Below, in pieces: positions 9,353-16,945 of a stretch of DNA of 40,394 nt. A program made the translations under genes and the position numbers. The notes under the pieces are model-generated. The model searched no databases, was not told where the DNA came from, and worked only from the letters and a program-made list of their open reading frames with translations. This DNA comes from Cyanothece sp. BG0011 (lineage in GTDB: Bacteria > Cyanobacteriota > Cyanobacteriia > Cyanobacteriales > Microcystaceae): the NCBI RefSeq assembly GCF_003013815.1, contig NZ_PRLH01000010.1:1-40394 (forward strand). The letters are read 5' to 3'. The number at the start of each line of letters is the position of its first letter. Position 1 is the stretch's first letter.

Positions 9353-11017
9353 ATGAGCTACTGTGTAAACCCATCGTGCGCCCAACCCAAAAACCCCAAT
9401 AATGTGGCGGTTTGTCAATCTTGCGGTTCTCAACTGCGATTAAACAATCGTTATCAACCTTTAGGCATTCTTGGCAAAGGTGGCTTCGGGGCTACCTTTG
9501 GGGCTGCTGACTTATCCCTTCCAGGCAACCCGATATGTGTCGTCAAACAGTTACGGCCGGCCACTGATGACCCCCAAGTCTATAAAATGGCTAAAGAATT
9601 GTTTGAACGAGAAGCAGAAACCTTAGGTAAAGTGGGCAACCATCCTCAAGTCCCCAGATTATTAGACTATTTTGAACAAAACAAAGAATTTTATCTGGTT
9701 CAAGAATACGTTAAAGGGTATAACCTTCATCAAGAGGTGAAGAAAAAAGGACCCTTTAGCGAGGCGGGGGTTAAACAGTTTTTGACAGAAATTTTACCCA
9801 TTCTCGAGTATATCCATTCTCAAAAAGTCATTCACCGCGATATCAAACCGGCTAACCTCATCCGCTCTCAAAAAGACCGTAAACTGGTCTTAATTGACTT
9901 TGGAGCGGTAAAAAATCAGGTTAACTCTATGGTGGCCAATAATACTCAAACCGCCTTTACTGCGTTTGCTGTAGGAACAGCCGGTTTTGCGCCGCCTGAA
10001 CAAATGGCCATGCGGCCAGTTTATGCCAGTGACATTTATGCAGTGGGGGTGACTTGTGTGTACTTATTAACGGCCAAAACCCCCAAAGATATCGGTTGTG
10101 ACCCCGAAACCGGGGAAATTGCCTGGGAACCTTATGTTGACATTAGTGACTCTTTAGCGAAAGTTCTCAAAAAAATGTTAGAAGTCTCGGTTAAACATCG
10201 CTACAAGTCAGCCGAACAGGTGTTAGATGCCATGGCCATGGCTCCTTATGAACAGGGGATGCAAGACAGTATGACGACGATGATTACAGGGTTTAAGACT
10301 CCTAGTAGCGCATCGAGTCCCAACTCTTCGGTGAGTACCGGTTTAGTCAGTTCATCCCCACCCACTAGAAGCATGGGCAGTCCTAACACCTATATTTCTC
10401 GAGGAAGTCCCCTTTCTTCGGCATCGACAGAGAATCACTCATCAGTGTCTACGAGTGTTAAGGGTGCAGGTCCTGGGGCGGCCAATGCTAGTTATAACAT
10501 TGCTCACGGACAAGCTTCTAGTCGTCGTCGTAGCGCAACAAAAACCGCCTCTGGTGCTGATGCGACAACGGCTAAGAAAAAGAAGAAAAAATGGCAAGAA
10601 AAAACTTTATTAGCTGCCTATGAAAAGGGCCGTAGAGACTTTACGAATCAAGAATTAAATGAACTGAATTTATCGAAGGCTTTTTTACCCGGAATTAATT
10701 GTTACCAAGCTAAATTAAGCCGAATTAATTTGCAAGGGGCCGAATTATGTCGGGCAGACCTCGGAAGAAGCGATTTAACCCAAGCAATCATGAAAAATGC
10801 GAATCTCAGTGAGGCTTATTTGGGTTATGCTAACTTAAATGGAGCGGATTTAAGGGGAGCTAATTTACAAGGGGCAAATTTAACTTATGCTAATTTACAA
10901 GGGGCAAATCTGTGTGGCGTTGATTTAAGTTCGGCGAGAATTACCGAGGCTCAATTATCGGTGGCAAAAACCAATTGGCGAACGGTGATGCCCAGTGGAA
11001 AACGAGGATTTTGGTAA
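9353..11017 (+). CDS. Ser/Thr protein kinase with zinc ribbon and pentapeptide repeats (SpkB-like)
   Basis: A 554-residue kinase in four parts. Residues 4-24 hold four cysteines (C4, C9, C21, C24) spaced like a small zinc ribbon. The kinase domain (about 34-300) has a glycine loop GKGGFG (41-46), the ATP-binding Lys in VVKQL (K65), the HRDIKPAN catalytic loop (161-168), DFG (182-184) and an APPE motif (213-216), so it should be active. A Ser/Thr/Pro-rich linker (about 310-400) ends in a run of lysines. The tail (about 430-530) is made of A(N/D)L-type pentapeptide repeats forming a beta-helix. The same architecture is found in SpkB of Synechocystis, linked to motility and redox stress; orthology here is likely but not proven. 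No membrane segment is visible. Confidence 0.93.
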   Translation: MSYCVNPSCAQPKNPNNVAVCQSCGSQLRLNNRYQPLGILGKGGFGATFGAADLSLPGNPICVVKQLRPATDDPQVYKMAKELFEREAETLGKVGNHPQVPRLLDYFEQNKEFYLVQEYVKGYNLHQEVKKKGPFSEAGVKQFLTEILPILEYIHSQKVIHRDIKPANLIRSQKDRKLVLIDFGAVKNQVNSMVANNTQTAFTAFAVGTAGFAPPEQMAMRPVYASDIYAVGVTCVYLLTAKTPKDIGCDPETGEIAWEPYVDISDSLAKVLKKMLEVSVKHRYKSAEQVLDAMAMAPYEQGMQDSMTTMITGFKTPSSASSPNSSVSTGLVSSSPPTRSMGSPNTYISRGSPLSSASTENHSSVSTSVKGAGPGAANASYNIAHGQASSRRRSATKTASGADATTAKKKKKKWQEKTLLAAYEKGRRDFTNQELNELNLSKAFLPGINCYQAKLSRINLQGAELCRADLGRSDLTQAIMKNANLSEAYLGYANLNGADLRGANLQGANLTYANLQGANLCGVDLSSARITEAQLSVAKTNWRTVMPSGKRGFW

Positions 11018-11401
11018 GAAATTGTAGCAATAATACCGAGCAAAAATTAAAAGAGAATTTCTGACCATGTAATGGTTAAACTGATATCTTGCACCAGAAA
11101 AAATCAACTTAAATTAGTAAGCAGTCAGCGTTCAGCGTTCAGCAGTTCCGAGAGCGAACTTTCCCCTAAGCGCGAACAGTGTTATGAGAATATAGCTGAT
11201 GGCTGATAGCTGAACACTTACAAACTAGCTCATTTGAGAATGGATTATTGATTATCTTATCAAGATTAAAATCTAAAAAATAGTCAAAAAATAGAAGCTT
11301 ATTCTTAGGTCAGCACGATATAATAGTTAAGCTAATTCAAATTAGCCTTTATTTGACCATAAAAATAACCATTATTTGCTTTTTTCTGAGATACCTTAAC
11401 A
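11018..11401. other. Intergenic region upstream of lysS
   Basis: About 380 nt with no gene seen. It includes dispersed repeat copy 2 (about 11120-11218). TATAAT at 11319-11324 is a plausible -10 for lysS, without a good -35. Confidence 0.5.
11120..11218. repeat. Dispersed GCTGAAC-type intergenic repeat, copy 2
   Basis: Plus-strand counterpart of the element at 5325-5395. It begins with repeated GTTCAGC units, contains CAGTGTTATGAGAATA, and ends with GCTGATGGCTGATAGCTGAA, so the ends are mutually inverted. Confidence 0.6.
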
Positions 11402-13123
11402 ATGTCTTCCAATCAACCTCAACGGGAACCCCATTCAGCCTCTAGTTTAGACGAAATTCGCGCCACACGCCTCGAAAAAGTAGAACAGTTGAAACAATTA
11501 GGCTTAATTCCTTATGCCTATCAATGGCAATCTACCCATGATGCTGCCACCTTACAGGATAAATATGTTACTTTAAAGGATGGAGAAGAAGTCGACGTTG
11601 ATGTTGCGATCGCAGGTAGAATTATCGCCCGTCGTGTCTTTGGAAAACTAGCTTTTTTCAACCTACAAGACGAAACTGGAACCATTCAATTATATCTGGA
11701 TAAAAAAGAAATTCAGGCTCACATGAGTGAGTTGGAAAGTGCTTTTAATCACCTCAAAAAATTGACGGATACAGGAGATATTATCGGGGTAAAAGGAAGT
11801 ATTAAAAGAACCGAAAAAGGTGAGCTTTCTGTTAAAGTTAAAGAGTACACAATCTTAACAAAATCCTTATTACCCTTACCCGATAAATGGCACGGTTTAA
11901 CGGATACAGAAAAACGTTACCGTCAACGGTATGTGGACTTAATTGTTAACCCCCAAGTTAGACAAACCTTTCGTCGTCGTGCAGAAATTACTGCCTCTAT
12001 TAGACGTTACTTAGATAACCAGGGTTTTATAGAAATAGAAACCCCTGTTTTACAGTCAGAAGCAGGAGGGGCAGAAGCCCGTCCCTTCATCACCTATCAT
12101 AACACCTTAGAGATGGATTTATATCTAAGGATTGCCACAGAATTGCATCTGAAGCGGTTAATTGTAGGGGGGTTTGAAAAAGTTTTTGAAATGGGGAGAA
12201 TTTTTCGTAATGAAGGGGTTTCAACCAAACATAACCCCGAATTTACCTCCATTGAACTCTATCAAGCTTACGCTGATTATAATGATATGATGGAGCTTAC
12301 CGAAGCCATTATTACCACAGCAGCAGAAGAGGTTTTAGGCACCTTAAAGATTACTTATCAAGGGGAAGAAATTGATTTATCAACTCCTTGGAGACGGGTA
12401 ACCATGCATGACATTGTTAAAGAAAAAAGTGGTCTAGATTTTGAACAATTTAAAGACTTTGAAACTGCAAAAACAGCTGTTAAAGAAGCGGGTTTAGACG
12501 TTCCAGAAACTTGTCAAAGTTTAGGAAAATTACTCAATGAAGTGTTTGAGCAAACGGTAGAAGAAACCTTAATTCAACCCACTTTTATTCTCGATTTTCC
12601 TGTAGAAATATCTCCCTTAGCTAAACCTCACCGTAGTAAACAAGGATTAGTAGAACGCTTTGAATTATACATTGTCGGGCGAGAATTAGCTAATAGTTTT
12701 TCTGAATTAACTGATCCTATTGATCAAAGAAATAGACTAGAAAAACAAGCCGAACAAAAAGCAGCTGGTGACTTAGAAGCCCATAGCGTTGACGAAGATT
12801 TCTTAACCGCATTAGAGTATGGAATGCCCCCGACTGGTGGCTTAGGAATTGGGATTGATCGCCTAATTATGTTATTAACTGATTCTGCTAGTATTCGGGA
12901 TGTCATTGCTTTCCCCTTACTCAAAAATTATAGTTATGCCATCAAATCTTTTGACTATGATGCAGATAAAAAAGTTCTGAGAGTTGAGTTTTCTCATGGG
13001 GGGATTTATCAATATCATGACGTTCCAAAATCTGTCTATGACGGTTTAGAAAAAGCCCCTTCAAAAGGACAGTATTTCAACGCTGAAATTAAAGATAAAT
13101 TTGGCTTTGATCGAGAAAATTAA
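11402..13123 (+). CDS. lysS: Lysyl-tRNA synthetase (class II) with C-terminal KTSC domain
   Basis: LysRS charges tRNA-Lys. The protein has 573 residues, about 65 more than the usual bacterial LysRS. Residues about 60-165 form the OB-fold anticodon-binding domain. Class II motifs are intact: motif 1 around [16 protein letters not shown], motif 2 [18 protein letters not shown] (about 266-284) and motif 3 [13 protein letters not shown] (about 478). The extra C-terminus (about 515-573) starts [17 protein letters not shown], carries a central YQY and ends in [10 protein letters not shown]. It matches the KTSC domain, a short module named for this position in some LysRSs, with a YxY motif and a suspected RNA-binding role. 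The start ATG follows an AT-rich leader. Confidence 0.96.
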   Translation: MSSNQPQREPHSASSLDEIRATRLEKVEQLKQLGLIPYAYQWQSTHDAATLQDKYVTLKDGEEVDVDVAIAGRIIARRVFGKLAFFNLQDETGTIQLYLDKKEIQAHMSELESAFNHLKKLTDTGDIIGVKGSIKRTEKGELSVKVKEYTILTKSLLPLPDKWHGLTDTEKRYRQRYVDLIVNPQVRQTFRRRAEITASIRRYLDNQGFIEIETPVLQSEAGGAEARPFITYHNTLEMDLYLRIATELHLKRLIVGGFEKVFEMGRIFRNEGVSTKHNPEFTSIELYQAYADYNDMMELTEAIITTAAEEVLGTLKITYQGEEIDLSTPWRRVTMHDIVKEKSGLDFEQFKDFETAKTAVKEAGLDVPETCQSLGKLLNEVFEQTVEETLIQPTFILDFPVEISPLAKPHRSKQGLVERFELYIVGRELANSFSELTDPIDQRNRLEKQAEQKAAGDLEAHSVDEDFLTALEYGMPPTGGLGIGIDRLIMLLTDSASIRDVIAFPLLKNYSYAIKSFDYDADKKVLRVEFSHGGIYQYHDVPKSVYDGLEKAPSKGQYFNAEIKDKFGFDREN

Positions 13124-13155
13124 TATTAATCTATCTTAGGAGAGTTAAAATTATT

Positions 13156-13184
13156 GTAGGGGCATAATAATATTATGCCCCTAC
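13156..13184. repeat. Palindromic intergenic repeat, GCATAAT family
   Basis: A perfect inverted repeat with arms GTAGGGGCATAATA and TATTATGCCCCTAC. It sits between the lysS stop and the first rpn gene and could serve as a lysS transcript-end hairpin. Confidence 0.75.
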
Positions 13185-13207
13185 TGTTCCCTTGATAGTT
13201 GTTTCTA

Positions 13208-13990
13208 ATGTACGATAATGTTTGTAAATTCTTAGCAGAAAGATTTAGTCGTGACTTTGCGAACTGGTTATTAAATGAACCCATTGAACTCACAGAATTA
13301 AAACCCACAGAACTGTCATTAAATCCTATTAGAGCAGATTCTTTAATCTTTTTGCAATCAGATGATATTGTGTTACATATTGAATTTCAAACCTCACCGG
13401 ATGAAGACATACCTTTTCGGATGACTGACTATCGTTTACGGGTTTATCGTCGTTATCCCAATAAAGAAATGTATCAAGTGGTAATTTATTTGAAACCTAG
13501 TAATTCAGAATTAGTAAATCAAAATACTTTTGAATTAACTAATTTACGTCATCAATTTAATGTTATTCGTCTGTGGGAACAACCAACAGATAGCTTTATG
13601 AATAACTCAGGTTTATTACCTTTTGCTGTACTCACTCGCACTGATAACCCCAGAGAAACTTTAACCCAAATTGCTCTTATTATTGATAGTATGCCTAATA
13701 AACAAAGACAAAGTGATATTAGTGCATCCACAGCTATTCTATCTGGGTTAAAATTAGATCAAGACAGTATTAAACGAATTCTTAGGAGTGACATTATGAA
13801 AGAGTCAGTTATTTATCAAGAAATTTTCCATGAAGGGGAAGTTAAAGGAGAAAAAGAAGGAGAACAAAAAGCAACTAAAAATATTGCTTTAAATATGCTC
13901 AGAAATAACATGAATCTTGAGGATATTGCTAAACTAACGGGATTAAGTTTACAAGAAATTGAGCAACTTAATTCATCTTTGAATACATAG
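13208..13990 (+). CDS. Rpn-family nuclease (recombination-promoting, PD-(D/E)XK), copy 1
   Basis: With the ATG at 13208 (a TTG lies three codons upstream at 13199) the protein has 260 residues. The N-terminal part is the Rpn/COG5464 PD-(D/E)XK nuclease: acidic D44 in RADSLIFL and E59-F-Q61 in HIEFQTSPDED, then the FRMTDYRLRVYRRYP helix. Rpn proteins are DNA endonucleases first linked to RecA-independent recombination and later to anti-phage defence. The C-terminus has GEVKGEKEGEQKATK, a four-residue-periodic charged helix, and a small helix-turn-helix-like end (LEDIAKLTGLSLQEIEQL). It is the first of two tandem copies about 925 bp apart. Its stop (TAG) arises where copy 2 has GAG, so it ends two residues earlier. 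The internal start is reported separately. Confidence 0.88.
   Translation: MYDNVCKFLAERFSRDFANWLLNEPIELTELKPTELSLNPIRADSLIFLQSDDIVLHIEFQTSPDEDIPFRMTDYRLRVYRRYPNKEMYQVVIYLKPSNSELVNQNTFELTNLRHQFNVIRLWEQPTDSFMNNSGLLPFAVLTRTDNPRETLTQIALIIDSMPNKQRQSDISASTAILSGLKLDQDSIKRILRSDIMKESVIYQEIFHEGEVKGEKEGEQKATKNIALNMLRNNMNLEDIAKLTGLSLQEIEQLNSSLNT
13796..13990 (+). CDS. Candidate nested short product of rpn copy 1 (RpnS-like intragenic antitoxin)
   Basis: Inside rpn copy 1, in the same frame, an ATG at 13796 is preceded by AGGAG (13784-13788) with a 7-nt spacer, a far better ribosome binding site than the one at the full-length start. Initiation here would give a 64-residue protein consisting only of the charged four-residue-repeat helix and the C-terminal helices. 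In published Rpn systems, separately translated C-terminal proteins (RpnS) neutralise the toxic full-length RpnL. The sequence fits this arrangement, but expression and activity are inferred. Confidence 0.5.
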   Translation: MKESVIYQEIFHEGEVKGEKEGEQKATKNIALNMLRNNMNLEDIAKLTGLSLQEIEQLNSSLNT

Positions 13991-14010
13991 GAATAAAACT
14001 AAGCACTGAT

Positions 14011-14110
14011 CTTAATATATCGGGTTTAACAGTGTGTGGGTTTAACACTGTTAAACCCCTACGAAACATTATCATTACCGTACGGTTATAATAATATTAT
14101 GCCCTCATAC
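14011..14110. repeat. Composite palindromic repeat, copy 1
   Basis: A TTTAAC palindrome (GGGTTTAAC at 14022, then GGGTTTAACACTGTTAAACC from 14038) is followed by a spacer CCTACGAAACATTATCATTA and a degenerate GCATAAT palindrome ending near 14104. The same order recurs at 14951-15045 and 15397-15470. Confidence 0.75.
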
Positions 14111-14132
14111 TGTTAACTTATTCTTGTTTCTA

Positions 14133-14933
14133 ATGTACGATAATGTTTGTAAATTCTTAGCAGAAAGATTTAGTCGTGACTTTGCGAACTGGTTATTAAA
14201 TGAACCCATTGAACTCACAGAATTAAAACCCACAGAACTGTCATTAAATCCTATTAGAGCAGATTCTTTAATCTTTTTGCAATCAGATGATATTGTGTTA
14301 CATATTGAATTTCAAACCTCACCGGATGAAGACATACCTTTTCGGATGACTGACTATCGTTTACGGGTTTATCGTCGTTATCCCAATAAAGAAATGTATC
14401 AAGTGGTAATTTATTTGAAACCTAGTAATTCAGAATTAGTAAATCAAAATACTTTTGAATTAACTAATTTACGTCATCAATTTAATGTTATTCGTCTGTG
14501 GGAACAACCAACAGATAGCTTTATGAATAACTCAGGTTTATTACCTTTTGCTGTACTCACTCGCACTGATAACCCCAGAGAAACTTTAACCCAAATTGCT
14601 CTTATTATTGATAGTATGCCTAATAAACAAAGACAAAGTGATATTAGTGCATCCACAGCTATTCTATCTGGGTTAAAATTAGATCAAGACAGTATTAAAC
14701 GAATTCTTAGGAGTGACATTATGAAAGAATCAGTTATTTATCAAGAAATTTTCCATGAAGGTGAAGTTAAAGGAGAAAAAAGAGGAGAAAAGAAAGGAGA
14801 AGAAAAAGCAACCAAAAGTATTGCTTTAAATATGCTCAGAAATAACATGAATCTTGAGGATATTGCTAAACTAACGGGATTAACTTTACAAGAAGTTGAG
14901 CAACTTAATTCATCTTTGAATACAGAGGAATAA
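14133..14933 (+). CDS. Rpn-family nuclease (PD-(D/E)XK), copy 2
   Basis: The second tandem rpn gene, 266 residues from the ATG at 14133. By eye the DNA is identical to copy 1 from 14124 to about 14728 (about 605 nt), including the nuclease residues D44 and E59-x-Q61. Beyond that point it has several substitutions and a 12-nt insertion. The C-terminal repeat therefore reads KGEK-RGEK-KGEE-KATK, against KGEK-EGEQ-KATK in copy 1, one extra four-residue unit. It also keeps two more residues at the end (NTEE). Both copies are intact, so neither looks like a decaying pseudogene. It is flanked on both sides by composite palindromic repeats. Confidence 0.88.
   Translation: MYDNVCKFLAERFSRDFANWLLNEPIELTELKPTELSLNPIRADSLIFLQSDDIVLHIEFQTSPDEDIPFRMTDYRLRVYRRYPNKEMYQVVIYLKPSNSELVNQNTFELTNLRHQFNVIRLWEQPTDSFMNNSGLLPFAVLTRTDNPRETLTQIALIIDSMPNKQRQSDISASTAILSGLKLDQDSIKRILRSDIMKESVIYQEIFHEGEVKGEKRGEKKGEEKATKSIALNMLRNNMNLEDIAKLTGLTLQEVEQLNSSLNTEE
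14721..14933 (+). CDS. Candidate nested short product of rpn copy 2 (RpnS-like intragenic antitoxin)
   Basis: An in-frame ATG at 14721, preceded by AGGAG (14709-14713) with a 7-nt spacer, would give a 70-residue C-terminal protein. It differs from the copy 1 product by one added four-residue repeat, several substitutions and a two-residue extension. That is what one would expect if the two systems were acquiring separate toxin-antitoxin specificity. Inferred from the known RpnL/RpnS architecture. Confidence 0.5.
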   Translation: MKESVIYQEIFHEGEVKGEKRGEKKGEEKATKSIALNMLRNNMNLEDIAKLTGLTLQEVEQLNSSLNTEE

Positions 14934-14950
14934 AACTAAGCACTGATCTT

Positions 14951-15045
14951 AATATATAGGGTTTAACCTTGTGTGGGTTTAACAGTGTTAAACCCCTACA
15001 AAAACATTATAATTACCGTAGGAGCATAATATTATTATGCCTTTA
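14951..15045. repeat. Composite palindromic repeat, copy 2
   Basis: GGGTTTAACAGTGTTAAACC from 14975, then a spacer with ATTATAATTACCGTA, then the GCATAAT palindrome at 15022-15042. The sequence just before it (ACTAAGCACTGATCTTAATA) is shared with the region after rpn copy 1, so it belongs to the duplicated unit. Confidence 0.75.
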
Positions 15046-15125
15046 TCCTTTAGTTGATGTGAAAATCGCCCCACAAATTTACCAAAAGAATTACAATAAA
15101 AATATATCACATAGGAGGTTAAACC

Positions 15126-15389
15126 ATGTCTGATGAAGATTTAAAAAAATTGATTGAATCTAACGCCCGTGCAATTGAAGCATTAACCGATAATTTTGCA
15201 TCATTTCAAAAAGAATGGCAAAAAGATAGAAAAGGTATTTATCAATTATTAGGACAATTAACTCGTTCTATGTCTGATTTTTATGAAGTACAATCAGATT
15301 TTTATCGACGGTTTGATCAAATAGAAGAAAGACAAGCAAAGATGACTGAAATATTAGATCGTTTATCTCCTTCAGACAATAATCAATAA
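15126..15389 (+). CDS. Small coiled-coil protein, function unknown
   Basis: An 87-residue protein with an excellent ribosome binding site (AGGAGG before the ATG at normal spacing). The sequence is almost wholly helical and charged, with heptad-like spacing of hydrophobic residues from about residue 8 to 80 (e.g. LKKLIESNARAIEALTDNFA, then FYRRFDQIEERQAKMTEIL), so it should form a coiled coil. Such short proteins are frequent next to cyanobacterial accessory genes. No signal peptide, membrane segment or catalytic motif is seen. It lies between two composite palindromic repeats, downstream of the rpn pair; a functional link to them is possible but unsupported. Confidence 0.75.
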   Translation: MSDEDLKKLIESNARAIEALTDNFASFQKEWQKDRKGIYQLLGQLTRSMSDFYEVQSDFYRRFDQIEERQAKMTEILDRLSPSDNNQ

Positions 15390-15396
15390 AAAGAAT

Positions 15397-15470
15397 ATAT
15401 ATAGGGTTTAACAGTGTTAAACCCCTACGAAAGATTATCATTACCGTAGGGGCATAATATTATGTCCTTG
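15397..15470. repeat. Composite palindromic repeat, copy 3
   Basis: GGGTTTAACAGTGTTAAACC from 15404, spacer with CGAAAGATTATCATTACCGT, then GGGGCATAATATTATGTCC at 15449-15467. It lacks the extra leading TTTAAC half seen in copies 1 and 2. Confidence 0.75.
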
Positions 15471-15518
15471 AAAATTTATGCTACACTAAAAGGTAGTTTT
15501 AAAATTTAGCTAAACAAG

Positions 15519-15727
15519 ATGAAATTCAATGTAATTCTTGAACAAGATGAAGATGATATTTGGGTTGTTGAATGTCCAAGTATTCCTGTTGTCTTAGTCA
15601 AGGTGACACAAAAGAAGAAGCATTAAATAATATTAAAGATGCTATTATTGCTTGTTTAGAAGTTCGTGCAGAGTTAGGATATCCTTTAACAATAAAGTTT
15701 ACTATAAAGGAGATAATTAAAAATTGA
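15519..15727 (+). pseudogene. hicB: Frameshifted hicB-type antitoxin gene
   Basis: Translation from ATG 15519 gives a typical HicB start (MKFNVILEQDEDDIWVVECP, then SIP). The expected P-G-C turn is then lost, because the DNA reads CCTGTTGTCTTAGT where one more G would restore P-G-C-L-S. In the shifted frame the protein continues as SQGDTKEEALNNIKDAII and on to EIIKN, a complete HicB C-terminus ending at TGA 15727. A single-base deletion therefore broke a gene of about 69 codons, and the original frame now stops after about 36 residues. No hicA toxin follows. The methyltransferase start codon overlaps the end of this gene instead. Confidence 0.85.
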
Positions 15728-16917
15728 AAAATTTTGAGCAACCTATTTCGCAAAAACTTTTAGATATAACAAATAAAAAAAGAGCGAATTTATTGACTTG
15801 GCGAGGACAATTTTCACCTCAATTGATTGAAACTATTTTAAAGGAATACTGTTTACCTGATTCAGTTATACTTGACCCATTTTCTGGTAGTGGAACTGTT
15901 CTATTAGAGGCTAGTTTTTTAGGGTTTGAGGCTTATGGAATTGAACTTAATCCGGCAGCCTGGTTACTTAGTAAAACCTATGAATTAATTAATAATTATG
16001 ATCGGAAAATATCTGTTAATAAAATGAGAAAAATTTTAGATCAGGAATTTCCTTTTAGAATTTTAAATGGTTTAGACGAAGAGATAAAAAACTTTGATCA
16101 AAAGTTATTAAAAATCAGGAATCAACTGAGTAAAGAGCTAAAAATATTATTTGATGCTTTGATAATTAGTTTAGATGTTGGTAGTAATAAAGTGACTAAT
16201 GAATTAATACAATGTAAATTTAATGATTTAGTGAGAATGGTCGAAAGTTTACCTTATTCTCATAAATTAATTAAAGTTTATTTATCAGATGCAAGATCCC
16301 TTCCGATAGAAAATAATAAAATTGATTTTATTGTTACATCACCTCCTTATATTAATGTTTTTAACTATCATCAAAATTACAGAAAATCGGCTGAAATGTT
16401 AGGATGGAATTTATTAAAAATAGCAAAATCAGAAATTGGTTCTAATAGAGCAAATCGAGGAAATAGGTTTTATACTGTTATACAATATTGTTTAGATATG
16501 GCAGATACTCTAGGAGAATTATCTAGAGTATGTAACGAAAATGCAAGAGTTGTATTTATTATTGGACATCAATCAAATGTTCTTGGAGTTCCTTTTTATA
16601 ATAGTGATATCATTGAAAGAATTGCTACTGAATCTGGGTTATTTAAAAAAGCTTTAAGACAAAAAAGAAGTTTCAAGAATAAGTTTGGAACAATGATTAG
16701 AGAAGATATAATAAACTTCTCTAATTTGGGGATTGAGTGCAAACAAGAATCTCTAGAAAAAATTGCCAGAGAGACTGCTTATGATATATTAAAGCAATCC
16801 CTGACTAAAGTTTCTAGTAAAAATAAAATTTATCTGGATAGTGCTATTGAAAAAGTAAATGAAATTAAGAAAACTCCACGATTAGATATAATGGGATTGG
16901 GAAATATAATACAATAA
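15724..16917 (+). CDS. Type II DNA methyltransferase (N4-cytosine/N6-adenine type)
   Basis: A 397-residue amino-methyltransferase. DPFSGSGTVLLEA at about residues 51-63 is the SAM-binding motif I and TSPPYINVFNYHQNYR at about 206-221 is catalytic motif IV; the S-P-P-Y form is most common in N4-cytosine enzymes, though adenine is not excluded. Motif I before motif IV differs from the methyltransferase at the left edge of the window. The start is TTG at 15724, with no usable ATG nearby. It overlaps the TGA of the broken hicB (TTGA) and is preceded by AAGGAG, so it was probably once translationally coupled to hicB. The next gene, 28 nt downstream, is the probable partner restriction enzyme; the methyltransferase should protect host DNA from it. 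Confidence 0.85.
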   Translation: MKNFEQPISQKLLDITNKKRANLLTWRGQFSPQLIETILKEYCLPDSVILDPFSGSGTVLLEASFLGFEAYGIELNPAAWLLSKTYELINNYDRKISVNKMRKILDQEFPFRILNGLDEEIKNFDQKLLKIRNQLSKELKILFDALIISLDVGSNKVTNELIQCKFNDLVRMVESLPYSHKLIKVYLSDARSLPIENNKIDFIVTSPPYINVFNYHQNYRKSAEMLGWNLLKIAKSEIGSNRANRGNRFYTVIQYCLDMADTLGELSRVCNENARVVFIIGHQSNVLGVPFYNSDIIERIATESGLFKKALRQKRSFKNKFGTMIREDIINFSNLGIECKQESLEKIARETAYDILKQSLTKVSSKNKIYLDSAIEKVNEIKKTPRLDIMGLGNIIQ

Positions 16918-16945
16918 ATTAACATTATTAAAAGTTACTAAGAAG

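Noticed and set aside
9179-9433. Minus-strand frame upstream of the kinase gene
   Set aside because: It overlaps the kinase N-terminus and runs through a TGCCTTTTGC direct repeat region; no ribosome binding site.
13199-14933. IS element or transposase, as Rpn proteins are often labelled putative transposases
   Set aside because: There are no terminal inverted repeats with target duplications around the genes, and the active-site pattern is that of a PD-(D/E)XK nuclease.
14011-15470. CRISPR array from the repeated palindromes
   Set aside because: Repeats are separated by whole genes, not by uniform spacers, and no cas gene is present.
15519-15727. Programmed frameshifting in hicB
   Set aside because: The site CCTGTTGTC has no slippery heptamer or downstream structure that I can see; a simple one-base deletion explains it better.
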